The notes under the pieces are model-generated. The model did no database searches and was not told where the DNA came from. It saw nothing but the letters and a program-made list of their open reading frames with translations. Positions 8,061-16,295 of a DNA stretch of 29,634 nucleotides are shown piece after piece. The position numbers and the translations under genes were made by a program. How positions within the stretch are numbered: the first letter of the stretch is position 1; each line of letters starts with the position of its first letter. The DNA comes from Candidatus Zixiibacteriota bacterium (lineage in GTDB: Bacteria; Zixibacteria; MSB-5A5; SM1-73): assembly GCA_023129805.1 (NCBI GenBank), contig JAGMBK010000004.1:1-29634 (forward strand), written 5' to 3'.

Positions 8061-9472
8061 TAATTCTGTCGTCCATACAGGCTTTTTAGACTCAAAACCA
8101 CCTCTTCGGTTTTCATTCTTCTGGAACCTTTGACCAGGACCAGCTCGCCCCCTTTCAGATTCTCCAAAAGATAGAAGCTGACCTGTTGGTTATTCTCAAA
8201 AGTCAGAATATCCTGAGAGCTCATTCCTGCTTCTTTTGCTCCCTGTGCAATGAAGCGGGCAAGTTCTCCTACAACAAGAAGCATATCCACACCCAAGAAA
8301 GCCACCTTTCTTCCCACTTCTAAATGAAAATCTATGGCTTTCTCTCCCAGCTCCAGCATGTCCCCCAATACGGCAATTTTTCTTCCCGCGGTCTTTATCT
8401 TTTTGAGAGTTTCTAAAGCTTTCTGCGTGGAGGCCGGATTAGCATTGTAGCTATCATTGATGACTCTTATGTCCCTGATCTGGACAAGTTCCATTCTCAG
8501 CTCTGAAGGAGTATATCTCTCTAACTTTTGTTTGATTTTTTGCGGGTCCACCCCCAACAGACCTCCCACCGTAAATGCGGCTAAGGCGTTATAAATGTTA
8601 TGTTTGCCCAAAAGCCCCAAATTTATGGTCAAGTCTTTGTTTACTCTGAAACTGATGTAGCCGTCCCGGTTAACCTCTATTCTGTCTGCGCTAAAATCCG
8701 CCCTCTTTTCGATGCCGAAGCTTATCACCCTTTCACCCTTTTTCTTTTGTCTTATTCTGTCTGCCAGAATGCTGTCGTCTGCGTTTAGAATTATGGTCTT
8801 AGGAGAGGACATACACTCGGGGAGCTCAAACTTAGCTTGGGCGATCTTTTCTGTGCTCTGCATAGATTCCAGATGAGCCGGTCCGATGTTGGTGATAACT
8901 CCTATGCTGGGATTTGATATTTGGGTTAGGATTCCGATTTCCCCCGGACTGCTCATGCCCAATTCTATCACCAGAGCCTCTGAACGGGAGTTAAGTTGAA
9001 ACAGGGTGAGCGGCACCCCAATAAGGTTATTATAACTTTTGGGTGATTTTAACACACAGAATCGAGAGGACAAGACCTCTGCTATCATATCCTTGGTAGT
9101 GGTTTTGCCATTTGTTCCGGTCACCGCCACGGTGGGGATGTCGAACTTTCGTCTGTGCCAGGATGCCATATCTCTTAAAGCCTTCTTGGTATCCTTCACC
9201 AGAATCGCCGCTATTTTATTGAAAATTTCTTGATCTATTGTATGCCTTTTATCTTTGGCCATAACTGCCGCTTTTGCGCCTTTTTCCGCGGCCTGTTTCA
9301 TAAACTGATGCCCATCGAACCTCTCCCCAGGGATGGCAACGAAAAGATTCCCCTTCTCTATGTTCCGGGAGTCGATGCTTATTCCCCGAATCAGCTGATC
9401 GTCCTTGTAAAGACCGAACTGAATTTCTCCGTGAACCACCTTGGTTAATTCATCTAATCTTATCTCAAGCAT
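8060..9472 (-). CDS. murF: UDP-MurNAc-tripeptide--D-alanyl-D-alanine ligase MurF
   Basis: MurF is a cytoplasmic ATP-dependent ligase that adds the D-Ala-D-Ala dipeptide to give the pentapeptide precursor. The 470-residue length is normal. The N-terminal domain has SIDSRNIEKGNLFVAIPG (about 32-49). The P-loop GTNGKTTTKD is at about 119-128, followed by GMSSPGEIG and NIGPAHLE. The C-terminal domain has INDSYNANPAS and AVLGDMLELG, both diagnostic of MurF over MurE. The start is ATG, 42 nt downstream of murE. Confidence 0.97.
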   Translation of the reverse strand: MLEIRLDELTKVVHGEIQFGLYKDDQLIRGISIDSRNIEKGNLFVAIPGERFDGHQFMKQAAEKGAKAAVMAKDKRHTIDQEIFNKIAAILVKDTKKALRDMASWHRRKFDIPTVAVTGTNGKTTTKDMIAEVLSSRFCVLKSPKSYNNLIGVPLTLFQLNSRSEALVIELGMSSPGEIGILTQISNPSIGVITNIGPAHLESMQSTEKIAQAKFELPECMSSPKTIILNADDSILADRIRQKKKGERVISFGIEKRADFSADRIEVNRDGYISFRVNKDLTINLGLLGKHNIYNALAAFTVGGLLGVDPQKIKQKLERYTPSELRMELVQIRDIRVINDSYNANPASTQKALETLKKIKTAGRKIAVLGDMLELGEKAIDFHLEVGRKVAFLGVDMLLVVGELARFIAQGAKEAGMSSQDILTFENNQQVSFYLLENLKGGELVLVKGSRRMKTEEVVLSLKSLYGRQN

Positions 9473-9514
9473 AAAACCTTTCGGCGCCCAGATGGGCGGC
9501 TACCACTTTATTGG

Positions 9515-11023
9515 CTATCCATACTCCTCTGACTCTTCTTGACCCTTGACCCTTCCTGCAGACAACAGTTCAAGCACCGTCTCCTTATCCGAGAAGTGGA
9601 TTTTTTTGTCTCCGATTATCTGATAATCCTCATGCCCTTTGCCTGCCAGCACCAGAGTATCTCCAGCTCGGGCAATTTCCAACGCTTTCTTGATGCCCTC
9701 CGCTCTGTCGATTATAATCTGGACTTTGCTCTTCTCTTCTATCCCATGCAGGATTTGCTGCACAATTACCCTGGGGTCTTCTGAGCGGGGGTTGTCTTCT
9801 GTCAGAAAGATGAGGTCCGCATACCGGGATGCTGCCTTTCCCATCAGAGGTCTTTTGCCACAATCCCGATCTCCGCCGCATCCGAAAAGGAAGAGCAATT
9901 TCCCTTTGGTTAACTTCCGGGCGGTCTTCAAAAGCCCCTCAAGGGCGTGGGGAGTATGCCCGTAATCTATCCAGATATTGAAATCCTGTCCTGCCTGGAT
10001 TCTCTCCATGCGTCCGGGAATTCCACCCACCGCTTCCAGACCTGATTTTATAGTGTCTGGATCTATCTCTTGTGCAAATCCCACCGCGGCACTGGCTAAG
10101 GCATTATAGATATTTGTCTCTCCGATGAGTTTAAAATCCAATTTGATCTCCCCGGCTGGTGTTGCCATGTTGATTAAGGATCTCTCCGGGGTGCAGATAA
10201 AGTTTGTGGTGAAGAAATCTGCATTAGGATCGTTCAGGGAATAGGTCAAGCATTTAGTTTCGACTTCTTGGGAAAAATATCTCCAGCTGGGGTCATCCAA
10301 ATTTATCACCGCACAACTTCCCCCCTCTTTTAACTTCTTGAATAAAAGGCCTTTTGCATGTCGATATGCATCCATGGTCTTGTGAAAATCGAGATGCTCA
10401 TGGTTCAAATTGGTAAACACCGCCACATCGAAGAAGGTCCCGTCGACCCGGTGCAGAGCTAAGGCATGGGAGGAGACCTCCATCACCACAGCAGATATTC
10501 CTTCTTTTAGCATCTGGGAAAGCATTTTCTGCAGATCCAGCGATTCAGGAGTTGTGTTGTGCGCTTTTATCTTCTGGTCGTCCATCCAGTAGGCGATGGT
10601 TCCAATCAAGCCAACCTTGTTTTGGTTTTGTTTCAGAATCGACCTGACCAGATAGGAGATGGTGGTTTTGCCATTGGTGCCAGTTATGCCTACAACTTTG
10701 AGTTTTTTAAAGGGAAAACCAAAAAATCTTGTGGCCACAAGTGCTAACGCTTCTCTGGCATTCGGGACTATTATCTTAGCTTTTGCTTTGTAATCACCAT
10801 CCTTCTGCGCTATCACAGCTACCGCACCCTTTTTCACGGCAGAATGAATATATTTATGTCCATCGTCTGAATATCCCTCAATGGCTACAAAAAGATCACC
10901 CGGATTAATCCTGCGGGAATCATACTCAATTTTTTTTATGGCTAAATCTAACTTTCCGGAGATCTTCTTGGAGGCGAGCGCATTTAAAAGTTTTTTTAGA
11001 TTTTGCACGTTTTTCTTACTCAT
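9515..11023 (-). CDS. murE: UDP-MurNAc-L-Ala-D-Glu--meso-diaminopimelate ligase MurE
   Basis: MurE is a cytoplasmic ATP-dependent ligase that adds the third stem-peptide residue. About 502 residues from the ATG used here. The P-loop TGTNGKTT is at about 114-121, followed by NLNHEHLDFH and the late motif DNPR at about 410-413. DNPR is the meso-diaminopimelate selectivity motif, so the cell wall is predicted to be DAP-type. A GTG at 11038 would add five residues. Neither start has a clear ribosome binding site. The ATG is preferred because it gives an N-terminus (MSKKNVQNLKKLLNAL) closer to family length. Confidence 0.96.
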   Translation of the reverse strand: MSKKNVQNLKKLLNALASKKISGKLDLAIKKIEYDSRRINPGDLFVAIEGYSDDGHKYIHSAVKKGAVAVIAQKDGDYKAKAKIIVPNAREALALVATRFFGFPFKKLKVVGITGTNGKTTISYLVRSILKQNQNKVGLIGTIAYWMDDQKIKAHNTTPESLDLQKMLSQMLKEGISAVVMEVSSHALALHRVDGTFFDVAVFTNLNHEHLDFHKTMDAYRHAKGLLFKKLKEGGSCAVINLDDPSWRYFSQEVETKCLTYSLNDPNADFFTTNFICTPERSLINMATPAGEIKLDFKLIGETNIYNALASAAVGFAQEIDPDTIKSGLEAVGGIPGRMERIQAGQDFNIWIDYGHTPHALEGLLKTARKLTKGKLLFLFGCGGDRDCGKRPLMGKAASRYADLIFLTEDNPRSEDPRVIVQQILHGIEEKSKVQIIIDRAEGIKKALEIARAGDTLVLAGKGHEDYQIIGDKKIHFSDKETVLELLSAGRVKGQEESEEYG

Positions 11024-11064
11024 GATTGGTAAAGCCACGGCTTAAATGATATCTCTGAGAAATC

Positions 11065-11149
11065 GTAGGGATCCCGCCGTTGGCGGGATGGCTGTTCTCC
11101 ATTAGGATTAGGACAGGGATTCATCCTGAAGGACAAGTCCTGTCCCTAC
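11065..11149. repeat. Palindromic element between ftsI and murE
   Basis: Outer inverted repeats GTAGGGA (11065-11071) and TCCCTAC (11143-11149) enclose two hairpins: ATCCCGCC-GTT-GGCGGGAT (11071-11089), and GGACAGG (11111-11117) paired with CCTGTCC (11139-11145) around TCCT-GA-AGGA. A closely related arrangement occurs at 26133-26226, on the other side of the window. It has no coding capacity and no transposase, so it is probably a small dispersed element moved or copied by other means. Confidence 0.75.
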
Positions 11150-11210
11150 ATAAAACTTTTTCAAATACGGCTTTTTCTTAAGGTCGCTCTCCATAGGTAA
11201 TTAAAAAACC

Positions 11211-13235
11211 TCATTCTGACTGACATTCTATGATGCACTCCTGATTTTTGTTTACTCGGGTGTTTGGCTCAGGAATCTGCTTAACCACTATTCCACTTCC
11301 TTTAAGCTTAAAGTGCAGGTCTTTATGTGCAAAGATCTTCACCGCCTCTCTGGCGGTCATCCCTCGCACATCTGGAATCAAAGCCTCCTCTTTTAGGATC
11401 AGGTCTGGCTCTGAGAAAAGATCGAAAGACTGCCAGTTCTGTTGGTAGTCCTTTTCTTCGGTAAAACCAATTTGCATCCCTGCTGCAACTAGGGACAACG
11501 TATTCTTAGCTGTCCCTGTTAACAGAGATTCTCCTGTAAGAGAGACGATTCGCTGGGTGGCATTCTTGAATACTGGAGCAGCAGTTAATCCTCCCAAGTG
11601 CTCCTTTCTGGGGCTATCCAGGGTGATCAAGCCCACCATCTGAGGATCCTCGGCTGGGAAGAAGCCTACAAAGGAGGTTATGTAACAGTCCTTTTGATAT
11701 CCTCCTCCACCTGGTTTTGCCTTTTGAGCAGTGCCAGTTTTTCCCCCGACGCTCAGACCTTCCATCTTTGCTCTCTGTCCGGTTCCAAAGCACACCACCC
11801 CTTTCATGAAGTCCACCAGAAGATGGGCGGTTTCTTCACTCACCACCCGTCTGATTTGGGTAGGACTTTTTGATTTCAAAGTATCTTTATTTTCATCAAG
11901 GATCGCCTTAACCACGAAAGGTTTCATAAGGATGCCATCATTGGCTATGGCACCATAAGCACATACCAATTGCAAGGCAGTGAGGGAAATTCCCTGTCCA
12001 AAACCGACGCAGGAGAGGACAAAGTCAGACCACCTCTTGGGAGAGGGGATAAAGCCCTTTGCCTCGCCGGGCAGATCGATTCCTGTCTTTTTGCCCATTC
12101 CAAAATCGCAGGCGTATTGGTGTAATTTTTCTTTACCCACCATCATGGCTATCTTTGAGAGGGCGATGTTGGAGGAATACATCACACTCTCTTTGAAGGT
12201 GAGCCATTCATAAGATTTAACATCATGGATAATTCTTTTGCCAATTCTGAATTCCCCCTTTTCTCCGAAGATGCTATCCTGTGGGCTTAAGATCACCTCT
12301 TCCAGAGCGGCGGCAGCAGTGATGATCTTGAAGGTTGAGCCGGGCTCAAAATTGTCACTTATGGTTCGGTTTCTTACGGGCAGTCCATCATCTTTTCCGC
12401 AATAAGCCATTGTTAGAATCTCCCCGGTTTGGGGATTCATGAAGATGGCACTTCCACCATCCGCCTGGATCAACTCTATGCCCTTTTTCAGCTCTTCTTC
12501 CACGATGCTTTGTAGTTCTATGTCGATGGTCAGAACCAAACTTTTACCATCTTCTGGTTTCTGCAGTGGATGCTCGGCGATCTGATAGGAATTTCTGTGT
12601 CCATCCCGCTGAAAAATTCCCTCTCCGTCTTTGCCTTTTAGGTGTTGGTCATATTGATATTCCACTCCAGCCAGTCCCTTATTGTCAATATCCGTAAACC
12701 CCAAAACCTCCCCGGCCAAATCACCGTAAAGATGATACCTTTTAGTTTCGTTTAATGCCCAAACCCCCTCCAACTTTCTCTGTTTTATCTTCTGACTCTC
12801 TTCCTTTTCCATCTTTCTTTTTAGCCAGACGAAATTCTTTCGTGTCCTCAGATTCTTTTTTATCTGAGTATAGCTGGAACGGGACAAGCTAAATGCCTTT
12901 GCCACCTGATCTGGATTTTTAACGCTCTCCGGGATGGCAAAGAAAGACTCCACCGGCAAATTGATAACTAGTTCTTTTCCGTTTCGGTCGTAAATTATTC
13001 CTCTTTTCGCTTCCAATTTGATGTGTTGCCGGTGTTGCCTTAAGGCGATTTTTGTGTATTCAGCCCCTTTGAGAACCTGAAAGTAGAAGAGTCGGAAAAG
13101 AATTAGAAGCCATACAAGAGTTCCCAACCCAAAAACGGCAAGTGTTCTTCTTCTTGAGAGCTTTTGGGGCCTTGACCGTTTATGGCTCTTAGAAATCAAG
13201 TGATGAAATCTTTCTGATCTGACTTTATGGCTCAT
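11211..13235 (-). CDS. ftsI: Class B penicillin-binding protein, FtsI/SpoVD type, with PASTA domain
   Basis: This is the septal peptidoglycan transpeptidase expected to work with FtsW. From the ATG at 13235 it is about 674 residues, with one N-terminal membrane helix (about 32-53), a PBP dimerisation domain, and the transpeptidase domain. The active-site motifs are STFK (about 300-303, nucleophilic Ser), SSN (about 354-356) and KTGT (about 499-502). A single PASTA domain (about 619-674, from IPDVRGMTAREA) closes the protein, as in SpoVD-type PBPs. A second in-frame ATG at 13262 would add nine residues. It has GGAG directly against it, whereas the 13235 ATG has a weak AGAG at better spacing. 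The gene overlaps the ftsL 3' end. Confidence 0.95.
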   Translation of the reverse strand: MSHKVRSERFHHLISKSHKRSRPQKLSRRRTLAVFGLGTLVWLLILFRLFYFQVLKGAEYTKIALRQHRQHIKLEAKRGIIYDRNGKELVINLPVESFFAIPESVKNPDQVAKAFSLSRSSYTQIKKNLRTRKNFVWLKRKMEKEESQKIKQRKLEGVWALNETKRYHLYGDLAGEVLGFTDIDNKGLAGVEYQYDQHLKGKDGEGIFQRDGHRNSYQIAEHPLQKPEDGKSLVLTIDIELQSIVEEELKKGIELIQADGGSAIFMNPQTGEILTMAYCGKDDGLPVRNRTISDNFEPGSTFKIITAAAALEEVILSPQDSIFGEKGEFRIGKRIIHDVKSYEWLTFKESVMYSSNIALSKIAMMVGKEKLHQYACDFGMGKKTGIDLPGEAKGFIPSPKRWSDFVLSCVGFGQGISLTALQLVCAYGAIANDGILMKPFVVKAILDENKDTLKSKSPTQIRRVVSEETAHLLVDFMKGVVCFGTGQRAKMEGLSVGGKTGTAQKAKPGGGGYQKDCYITSFVGFFPAEDPQMVGLITLDSPRKEHLGGLTAAPVFKNATQRIVSLTGESLLTGTAKNTLSLVAAGMQIGFTEEKDYQQNWQSFDLFSEPDLILKEEALIPDVRGMTAREAVKIFAHKDLHFKLKGSGIVVKQIPEPNTRVNKNQECIIECQSE

Positions 13236-13647
13236 GTTTGATCTCTTTTGCGATAGCTTCATCTCCGGAGAGGAGATCTTTCTGAAGTGCTTTCAGCTTA
13301 GCCCAGATGTTTTTGGCAAAGCCAGGTGTCTCCAGGTAAGTAGAGTCAGATGATTCACGAATCAGCCCCATCTGATCTGGGCCAGGATAAACGAATCCCA
13401 TCTTTTTGCCCATCTCTTCTATTCTCTGGACCGAGCTGAGTTTGGTCACCTCAATTTGCAGGTATTTACGAGTCTTCTGCTTTTGCCTGATTTCAAGTCT
13501 TAGCTCATTGGTGTTGGCAGAAAGGGTGATTACGGTCACCCTCTGCCAGATATACAGGCAGGACAAAAAAATCAGCACAAGAAAAATCAAAAGAAACTTT
13601 AGCCTCAACCTCTTTTTTCTTTTTACGACAAAGCGATTTCTTTTCAT
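13225..13647 (-). CDS. ftsL: Cell division protein FtsL-like
   Basis: A small bitopic membrane protein in the slot between rsmH and ftsI, where FtsL is normally found. FtsL forms a coiled-coil complex with FtsQ and FtsB that activates FtsWI. From the ATG at 13647 it is 140 residues: a very basic cytoplasmic tail (about 1-17), one membrane helix (about 18-35) and a heptad-like stretch (about 42-75). A conserved-looking IEEMGKKMGFVYP, typical of the FtsL/DivIC end region, follows. A TTG start at 13686 is possible (153 residues) but has no visible ribosome binding site. The call relies on topology, size and position, since FtsL sequences diverge strongly. Confidence 0.85.
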   Translation of the reverse strand: MKRNRFVVKRKKRLRLKFLLIFLVLIFLSCLYIWQRVTVITLSANTNELRLEIRQKQKTRKYLQIEVTKLSSVQRIEEMGKKMGFVYPGPDQMGLIRESSDSTYLETPGFAKNIWAKLKALQKDLLSGDEAIAKEIKHEP

Positions 13648-13942
13648 TTTGGCTCTGCTCAAACTCTTTTTTCCGCCTGTTATCAAATTAATTGAAGATT
13701 ACACACAATTTAAGTTACCCTTAAGGTTGCGACTACAAATCTTTATCCGTTGGTAGTCGCAGATCAGTTGACTTCCTATGGATCCAAATGGACTTTAGCC
13801 CACGTTTTTCTCTTTTTAATTTGTTCGCATTCATCGGTCAATTAGAAATTGTAGACAATTCTTGCGATCTATTATTAGCGCACCCTGAAAGGTGCGGCTA
13901 CCACCTTATTTGGTAGCCTGCGCCTTTGCCTTTATCCTCTCA
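13648..13942. repeat. rsmH-ftsL spacer with palindromic repeat
   Basis: This gap of about 295 bp contains a repeat with CGCACC (13879-13884) paired to GGTGCG (13891-13896), then GGCTACCA (13896-13903) paired to TGGTAGCC (13911-13918). The GGCTAC tag is shared with the palindromes near murC and murD. The rest, 13690-13870, is AT-rich with no convincing open frame. An internal promoter for ftsL and the mur genes could lie there, but I cannot point to a good one. Confidence 0.6.
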
Positions 13943-14881
13943 TTATGTGCATTCTTTGATTAGTTGGGGGCTCAGCTTTTCTGCCACCCAGAGCTTTGCA
14001 CTTCTGGCTTTAGGATTGGCTCTAATTTCCTCAACTGAAGGGAGTATGGGCTTAGTGGTGATCATCCTCAAATTGGCTTTAGCTCCACAGCAGCACACCG
14101 GAAGCTCTGGCGGACAAACACAGCCTTTGCTTTCCCGTCTCATCTTATCCCTTATCAACCGGTGTTCTAAGGAGTGATAGGAGATCACGCACAATCTCCC
14201 GCCAGAAGTTAGAAAACGTATGGCTTGGTCCAATCCCCGTTTTAGCTCGGACAACTCATCATTTACCTCTATTCGGATAGCTTGAAATACCCGGGCTAAG
14301 GACTTTATTCTATATCTGGGGTTGATTACTGATTCCACCAAACTTCTTAACTGGAAGGTGGTCAGGATGGGAGCCCTCCTTCTTTTGTTCAGGATGGCTC
14401 GGGCGATCTTTTTAGAAAATCTTTCCTGACCAAACCCAGAAAGAATCGTGCTTAGTTCTGAGAGTGAATAATTATTAACTACTTCAAAAGCATTTTTAGA
14501 TTGCGATCGATCCATTCGCATGTCTAATGGCCCATCCAATTGGAAACTGAAACCTCTTTCTTTGTTTTCTAGATGAAGCGAACACAGGCCTAAATCAAAA
14601 AGAAATCCCGAAATCTCTTTTATGTTTAAATGCAGAAGAAAATCCTTAATCTGACTGAAACGAAGATGGACAAACCTGATTCTGTTTTTGTGCTGGGCTA
14701 GCCGTCTTTTGGCGATTTTCAAAGCATTTTCATCTCGGTCAATACAGATTATGTTTCCTTTTAGCTGTGCGGCAATAGCCTCTGCATGTCCACCGGTTCC
14801 TACCGTGGCATCAACTATGATCTCGGATTCCTCGGACAAAAGATTCTCTAAAACCTCCTTCACCAGAACTGGTTGGTGCAT
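13943..14881 (-). CDS. rsmH: 16S rRNA (cytosine-1402-N4)-methyltransferase RsmH
   Basis: RsmH (MraW) is a SAM-dependent methyltransferase that makes N4-methylcytidine at position 1402 of 16S rRNA, in the ribosomal P site. The 312-residue length is normal. The opening MHQPVLVKEVLENL, the SAM loop DATVGTGGHAEAI (about 24-36), FDLGLCSLHLE, GPLDMRMD, FQAIRIEVNDEL and ISYHSLEHRLIRD are all strongly conserved in RsmH. The start is ATG. It follows mraZ after an unusually long spacer of 367 bp that holds two hairpins. Confidence 0.97.
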   Translation of the reverse strand: MHQPVLVKEVLENLLSEESEIIVDATVGTGGHAEAIAAQLKGNIICIDRDENALKIAKRRLAQHKNRIRFVHLRFSQIKDFLLHLNIKEISGFLFDLGLCSLHLENKERGFSFQLDGPLDMRMDRSQSKNAFEVVNNYSLSELSTILSGFGQERFSKKIARAILNKRRRAPILTTFQLRSLVESVINPRYRIKSLARVFQAIRIEVNDELSELKRGLDQAIRFLTSGGRLCVISYHSLEHRLIRDKMRRESKGCVCPPELPVCCCGAKANLRMITTKPILPSVEEIRANPKARSAKLWVAEKLSPQLIKECT

Positions 14882-15248
14882 GTTTTTATTCTCATTGCTA
14901 CGTAAGTGTTAGCTCATCTTTTACATCAGGAACAAGACTTGTCGGATTTTTGCCTCATCCCCATCCCCCTCTCCACTCAGTGGAGAGGGGTTCACCTTCC
15001 CTTCGGTCCTGCACTTTGCCATGAGACTCAGTGTCGAAGGAAAAGGTTTATCCTGAAGGGGAGAAAAGGTGTGAGGTTCTCTGAAAAACAGATTTAATTG
15101 ATTCTTTGTTCCCGGATAGACAGGTCATTACCCTTCAGGAGACTATGTTTGGCGTAGCCAAGCCTTCATGGCTTGGTTTGAAGTCAATATTTATAAAACA
15201 AGCAAAATTTTTCTATAAAAAGAGGTCAATCCTGTCACTAAACATAGC
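14882..15248. other. mraZ-rsmH spacer with two hairpins, no gene seen
   Basis: No open frame with coding character is visible. A 12-bp perfect inverted repeat with arms CCCCTCTCCACT (14966-14977) and its complement (14979-14990) could form a strong hairpin. A second, CCAAGCC-TTCAT-GGCTTGG, is at 15158-15176. The sequence around 15030-15060 repeats pieces of the murC-side palindromes (CTCAG and CGAAGGA near a TCCTGAAGG). The first hairpin lacks an adjacent T-run on the operon strand, so attenuation is possible but unproven. Confidence 0.55.
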
Positions 15249-15692
15249 TTAAGACCCGAATATCTTCTCCGCCGCCTCTTCATAGCTCTGCTTATACTGC
15301 TCCCTGTACTTCTGATATACCTGGGGAGCCCACAATTCAATGCGGGACAGAATTCCCAGAATCAAGATATCCTTTTTGATCTGGGCAAAATCCAGAAGTC
15401 GCTGGGAGATGGTTAGTCGGCCCACCCGATCTATTCTCGCATCCTCCGATTCAGGAACGAACACCCTCTCTAAGAACCGGTGTTCTGCTAAGTCCACTTT
15501 CAGATTTCTGAGTTTCTCCTCCTGCTTTGCCCACTCATCAGTAGGATAGAGAAAAATACAGCCATCATATCCCGGTCCTATGACGAAATTGTCATTGGAG
15601 GAAGGTAGCACAGCCTCCCTTAATTTCTTGGGAAGCTTAAGTCGCCGCTTGCTGTCAATAGTGGATGAGTATCTGCCTTTAAACGAAGCCAT
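15249..15692 (-). CDS. mraZ: Transcriptional regulator MraZ
   Basis: MraZ is a ring-forming DNA-binding protein of the SpoVT/AbrB fold that regulates its own dcw operon. The 147-residue length is normal. Two tandem half-domains are visible: FKGRYSSTIDSKRRLKLPKK (about 4-23), and DRVGRLTISQRLLDFAQI followed by GILSRIELW in the second half (about residues 80-125). As first gene of the cluster it sits about 290 nt downstream of a strong promoter with five G-rich boxes (15940-15984), the expected form of an MraZ operator. Its own ribosome binding site is weak (AAGAGAT, rather far from the ATG). Confidence 0.96.
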   Translation of the reverse strand: MASFKGRYSSTIDSKRRLKLPKKLREAVLPSSNDNFVIGPGYDGCIFLYPTDEWAKQEEKLRNLKVDLAEHRFLERVFVPESEDARIDRVGRLTISQRLLDFAQIKKDILILGILSRIELWAPQVYQKYREQYKQSYEEAAEKIFGS

Positions 15693-15979
15693 GAAAGATG
15701 AGATCTCTTAAGCTTAAAATGAGAACTGGTTGAAGCATCAAAGAGTGGAAAGCTTGCCGGCTAAACTGATAGTTTTGGTCTCTGTGTTTCTGTTTAAACC
15801 ACGCTCCGCTCCCTTATGCTTCTGGCATCTAAATCAAAATTCTTCTTAAACAAGCCTCTCAAGTTTCAATCCTGCTTTAACAAAACAAGTTCAACTTATG
15901 TGCCTACAGCAACTTACTAAAACTGCTGGCAGCTGTGAGCCCTAACTTGTCCACTTCTGACCCAAAAAGCCCACTTTCT
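15693..15979 (-). other. Long 5' leader of mraZ
   Basis: If the promoter at 15986-16014 starts transcription near 15979, mraZ has an untranslated leader of about 285 nt. It contains no convincing open frame. It includes one copy of the TCTGGCATCT repeat (15821-15830) and a GAGCGGAGCG stretch like the one near 26348-26356. I do not recognise a known riboswitch or structured RNA in it. Part of the leader may be inserted repeat debris. Confidence 0.4.
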
Positions 15980-15984
15980 ACCCC
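15938..15984 (-). promoter_or_regulatory. Candidate MraZ operator: five G-boxes in about 10-bp phase
   Basis: On the minus strand, five boxes read AGGGGT, GTGGGC, TTGGGT, GTGGAC and TAGGGC. Their G-runs correspond to plus-strand C-runs starting at 15981, 15970, 15961, 15951 and 15940, so the steps are 11, 9, 10 and 11 bp. Two boxes share AAGTGG exactly 20 bp apart. MraZ is known to bind direct repeats containing TGGG or AAAGTGG at 10-bp spacing upstream of mraZ. The boxes start right after the -10 element, which fits steric autoregulation. Confidence 0.7.
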
Positions 15985-15985
15985 T

Positions 15986-16014
15986 ATGATACACTCCAAC
16001 GCTTTGCTTGTCAA
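15986..16014 (-). promoter_or_regulatory. Sigma70-type promoter of the dcw cluster
   Basis: Read on the minus strand: -35 TTGACA (16014-16009), a 17-nt spacer, and -10 TATCAT (15991-15986). The -35 matches consensus fully and the -10 at five of six positions. The predicted start is near 15979, inside the candidate MraZ operator. It is the best promoter seen on this strand and the likely main entry point for mraZ and the genes behind it. Confidence 0.75.
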
Positions 16015-16050
16015 GAAAAAAATTTGCTTTTACAGAATATTTTTATGTGC

Positions 16051-16078
16051 TTGTGGTGATATCGACAACATACCACAA
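16051..16078. promoter_or_regulatory. Inverted repeat upstream of the sigma54 promoter
   Basis: TTGTGGT (16051-16057) and ACCACAA (16072-16078) form a perfect 7-bp inverted repeat with a 14-nt spacer. It lies about 150-175 bp upstream of the -24/-12 element, within the usual range for an enhancer-binding protein site. No such activator is encoded in the window, so the bound protein is unknown. It could also belong to another regulator of either divergent unit. Confidence 0.45.
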
Positions 16079-16225
16079 TTAATTGGGTCTCTCCCATACT
16101 CTCAATTTTGAAAAATGAAAAAGGGAGGCTCCCCTGAAGCTTCTGCATCTGTGCTCACTGATATAACTCATTGCTAAAAGTTGGATTGGCGCAAAAGCAT
16201 CCTGTCTTCTAAAAACTTTTCCGGC

Positions 16226-16241
16226 TGGCATGTATATTGCA
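16226..16241 (+). promoter_or_regulatory. Sigma54-type (-24/-12) promoter of the C25 protease gene
   Basis: TGGCATGTATATTGCA fits the RpoN consensus TGGCAC-N5-TTGCA except for one base (T for C at the sixth position). The GG and GC dinucleotides have the required 10-nt spacing. Transcription would begin near 16252, leaving about 45 nt before the start codon. An upstream inverted repeat at 16051-16078 could be the activator site. No good sigma70 promoter was seen on this strand in the same interval. Confidence 0.6.
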
Positions 16242-16295
16242 AAATCTGAAGATGTAAATTTTAATCCTTTCTGAAGCTGATTTCAAAAGGGGGAG

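Noticed and set aside
15693..15979. Riboswitch or RNase P RNA in the mraZ leader
   Set aside because: I could not identify any conserved riboswitch or RNase P core sequence, so no RNA gene is claimed.
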